Shown here: positions 6,190-7,535 of the stretch, in pieces
How positions within the stretch are numbered: position 1 is the stretch's first letter
Layout of the letters: every line of letters begins with the position of its first letter
DNA from: Candidatus Omnitrophota bacterium
GTDB lineage: Bacteria; Omnitrophota; Gorgyraeia; Gorgyraeales; Gorgyraeaceae
Assembly: GCA_018901615.1 (NCBI GenBank)
Contig: JAHIEN010000081.1
Span: 1 to 7,535 of the forward strand
Length of the DNA stretch: 7,535 nt
Direction: 5' to 3'
Notes under the pieces: generated by a model
What the model saw: only the letters and a program-made list of their open reading frames with translations
Databases searched by the model: none
What the model was told of the DNA's origin: nothing
Program-made: the position numbers and the translations under genes

Positions 6190-7392
6190 ATGCCTACTTA
6201 TAGATATATGGCAAAAGAGGCCACGGGCAAAACAGTAAGCGGCATCCTGGAATATTCAGATAAAGCCCTCTTGATAGACGCGCTGCGCAAAAAAGGCCTT
6301 GTAATCATATCGATCAATGAAACGGCCAAAAAGAAACCAGCCAGGAGTTCGAAAAAGGTAAAGCTCGACGAGATTGTTATTTTTTCCAGGCAGTTGGCCA
6401 CCATGGTTGACAGCGGCATCCCGCTTGTACAGGCAATGGACATATTGCACGAGCAGATAGAAAAGCCGGTATTTAAAAATGTGATAGCTGCCATAAGGGA
6501 CGATATAGAGACAGGGGCTAGTTTTTCAGATGCGCTCTGCAAGCACCCGGCTGTTTTTTCCCCGCTTTATATAAATATGGTCAAGGCGGGCGAATCAAGC
6601 GGTTCACTGGATGATATCCTGGACAGGCTCGCGAGCTATCTGGAAAAGGCCAATGTCCTGCAGAGGAAGGTGAAGACGAGCCTCGTGTATCCGGCAGCGG
6701 TAGTTACAATGGCAATACTTATCACGCTTGTCATGCTTTTAAAAGTCATACCTACATTCAAGGGTATTTTCAGTATGCTTGGCGGTACGCTGCCTTTTCC
6801 CACAAGGGTCTTGATCCTGGTCAGCGATACCCTGAGGTCCATGTTTATATATGTCGTAATAGTCCTGGCCGCGGTTATCTTCGCGCTTAAAAAGTTTTTA
6901 AATACCAAGCAGGGCAGAATTGCTTTTGACATGATTACCCTGAAGCTCCCTATAATAGGAGAGCTTTTAAGAAAGGTGGCGGTAGCGAAGTTTACCAGGA
7001 CACTGGCCACGCTCGTAAAGAGCGGAGTGCCTATACTCGTTTCTCTTGAAATAGTGGGCAAGACATCCGGTAATACTGTTATTGAAAAAGCGCTTAATGA
7101 TGTGCGGGTGAGCATCAAGGAAGGCGAGAATATCGCGGATCCCCTGGCCAAAAGTGGTGTCTTTCCGCCAATGGTCGTAAGGATGATACATGTAGGTGAA
7201 CAGACAGGCGAACTGGAAAAAATGCTCGGCAAGATCGCTGATTTTTACGATGATCAAGTAGACGCGGCGGTAAGCGGCATGACCAGTCTTATAGAACCTC
7301 TTATAATATCATTCCTCGGCGTAGTGATAGGCGGCATAGTAATAGCCATGTTCCTGCCGGTCTTCAAGATGACAGAATTGATCTCACGTTAG
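6190..7392 (+). CDS. pilC: PilC/GspF inner-membrane platform protein
   Basis: This polytopic inner-membrane protein is the platform on which the assembly ATPase acts. Its 400 residues are typical for PilC/GspF. The N terminus MPTYRYMAKEATGK is the family's usual start. Two homologous T2SSF domains follow: about 64-187, with FSRQLATMVDSGIPLVQAM (65-83) and MVKAGESSGSLDDIL (130-144), and about 267-390, with FTRTLATLVKSGVPIL (268-283) and MIHVGEQTGELEKML (332-346). Hydrophobic segments lie at about 167-189, 217-236 and 368-390, giving the standard three-helix arrangement. It starts 3 bases after the stop of the second ATPase, so the two are almost certainly in one operon and this PilB-PilC pair is the likeliest working motor. 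Whether it belongs to a T4P or a T2SS cannot be decided without the pilin genes; the linked pilT favours T4P. Confidence 0.95.
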   Translation: MPTYRYMAKEATGKTVSGILEYSDKALLIDALRKKGLVIISINETAKKKPARSSKKVKLDEIVIFSRQLATMVDSGIPLVQAMDILHEQIEKPVFKNVIAAIRDDIETGASFSDALCKHPAVFSPLYINMVKAGESSGSLDDILDRLASYLEKANVLQRKVKTSLVYPAAVVTMAILITLVMLLKVIPTFKGIFSMLGGTLPFPTRVLILVSDTLRSMFIYVVIVLAAVIFALKKFLNTKQGRIAFDMITLKLPIIGELLRKVAVAKFTRTLATLVKSGVPILVSLEIVGKTSGNTVIEKALNDVRVSIKEGENIADPLAKSGVFPPMVVRMIHVGEQTGELEKMLGKIADFYDDQVDAAVSGMTSLIEPLIISFLGVVIGGIVIAMFLPVFKMTELISR

Positions 7393-7393
7393 C

Positions 7394-7425
7394 GTGTAAT
7401 ACTTTCAATGTCAGGTTACACTTTT
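7394..7425 (+). terminator. Weak terminator-like hairpin after pilC
   Basis: GTGTAA (7394-7399) pairs with TTACAC (7416-7421) across a 16-base loop and is followed by TTTT. It begins 2 bases after the pilC stop codon. The stem is short and AT-rich, and the loop is long. It may end the operon only partially, or may be chance. Confidence 0.3.
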
Positions 7426-7437
7426 ATACTATCCAGG

Positions 7438-7477
7438 CCAGTGTCCTGCCAGCGCTGGCGGGGCCGTTCGGCACTGG
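7438..7477. repeat. Nested inverted repeat around a 12-bp perfect palindrome
   Basis: GCCAGCGCTGGC (7448-7459) is a perfect palindrome, extended by CC/GG across one T-G wobble to 7445-7462. An outer pair, CCAGTG (7438-7443) and CACTGG (7472-7477), encloses it. The segment is GC-rich compared with its surroundings. It lies in the 143-base non-coding tail (7393-7535), where I see no gene. Confidence 0.6.
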
Positions 7478-7485
7478 AAAATTTT

Positions 7486-7535
7486 GCCGTGCGCTACGGT
7501 CCTTCGACAAGCTCAGGACCTTAGTCCCGAGCGAA
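7486..7535. repeat. Repeat-like palindromic sequence cut by the right window edge
   Basis: CCGT-GCGCT-ACGG (7487-7499) is a small hairpin. It is followed by CCTTCGACAAGCTCAGGAC (7501-7519), whose GCTCAGGAC pairs with GTCCCGAGC (7524-7532) across CTTA with one mismatch. The final GCGAA may begin the return arm of an outer TTCGAC stem that lies beyond the window. From memory, TTCGACAAGCTCAGGAC-type sequences recur as intergenic palindromic repeats in many environmental bacterial genomes; this was not searched here. Confidence 0.5.

Noticed and set aside
6636..7232. 198-codon minus-strand reading frame opposite pilC
   Set aside because: Its Ser/Thr/Leu-rich product is the expected antisense shadow of a membrane-protein gene; pilC on the plus strand has strong family motifs and a ribosome binding site.

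Overview
The window is an all-plus-strand cluster of type IV pilus (T4P) or type II secretion motor genes, preceded by the 3' part of a GAF-GGDEF signalling gene. The genes are intact and tightly packed, with mid-range base composition, frequent ATA (Ile) and AGG/AGA (Arg) codons, and palindromic repeats in the gaps. This suits a Gram-negative-type bacterium, plausibly an uncultured lineage such as Omnitrophota or a relative. The taxonomic guess is inference only: no rRNA or other marker gene is present.

Layout. (1) 1-1052: GAF-GGDEF protein whose reading frame is open through the left edge, so it is probably 5'-truncated. Its GGDEF signature is degenerate (TSDKF). (2) 1053-1176: non-coding, with a pair of 23-bp palindromic units in inverted orientation (element A). 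(3) 1177-2241: PilT retraction ATPase, GTG start. (4) 2241-2684: a 147-residue stand-alone MshEN (GspE/PilB N-terminal) domain protein, overlapping pilT by one base. (5) 2685-2813: non-coding and almost wholly filled by a long imperfect inverted repeat containing the same palindromic units (element B), then a short 10-bp tandem repeat up to the next ATG. (6) 2814-4526 and 4552-6186: two consecutive, divergent, full-length PilB/GspE assembly ATPases, each with its own MshEN domain. (7) 6190-7392: PilC/GspF inner-membrane platform protein, 3 bases after the second ATPase. (8) 7393-7535: no gene, but inverted repeats and a repeat-like hairpin cut by the right edge.

How the genes fit together. 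PilB-type ATPases act on the cytoplasmic face of PilC to drive pilin assembly, and PilT drives retraction. The MshEN domain is a known cyclic-di-GMP-binding module, and three different versions occur here within about 2.7 kb, one of them free of any ATPase. The adjacent GGDEF protein looks unable to make c-di-GMP. The cluster therefore suggests a c-di-GMP-tuned pilus motor with more than one assembly ATPase and a possible small adaptor. No pilin, pilM-N-O-P-Q or prepilin peptidase gene lies inside the window, so T4P versus T2SS cannot be settled here. The most unusual non-coding feature is the pair of related repeat elements that bracket the pilT-mshEN segment.
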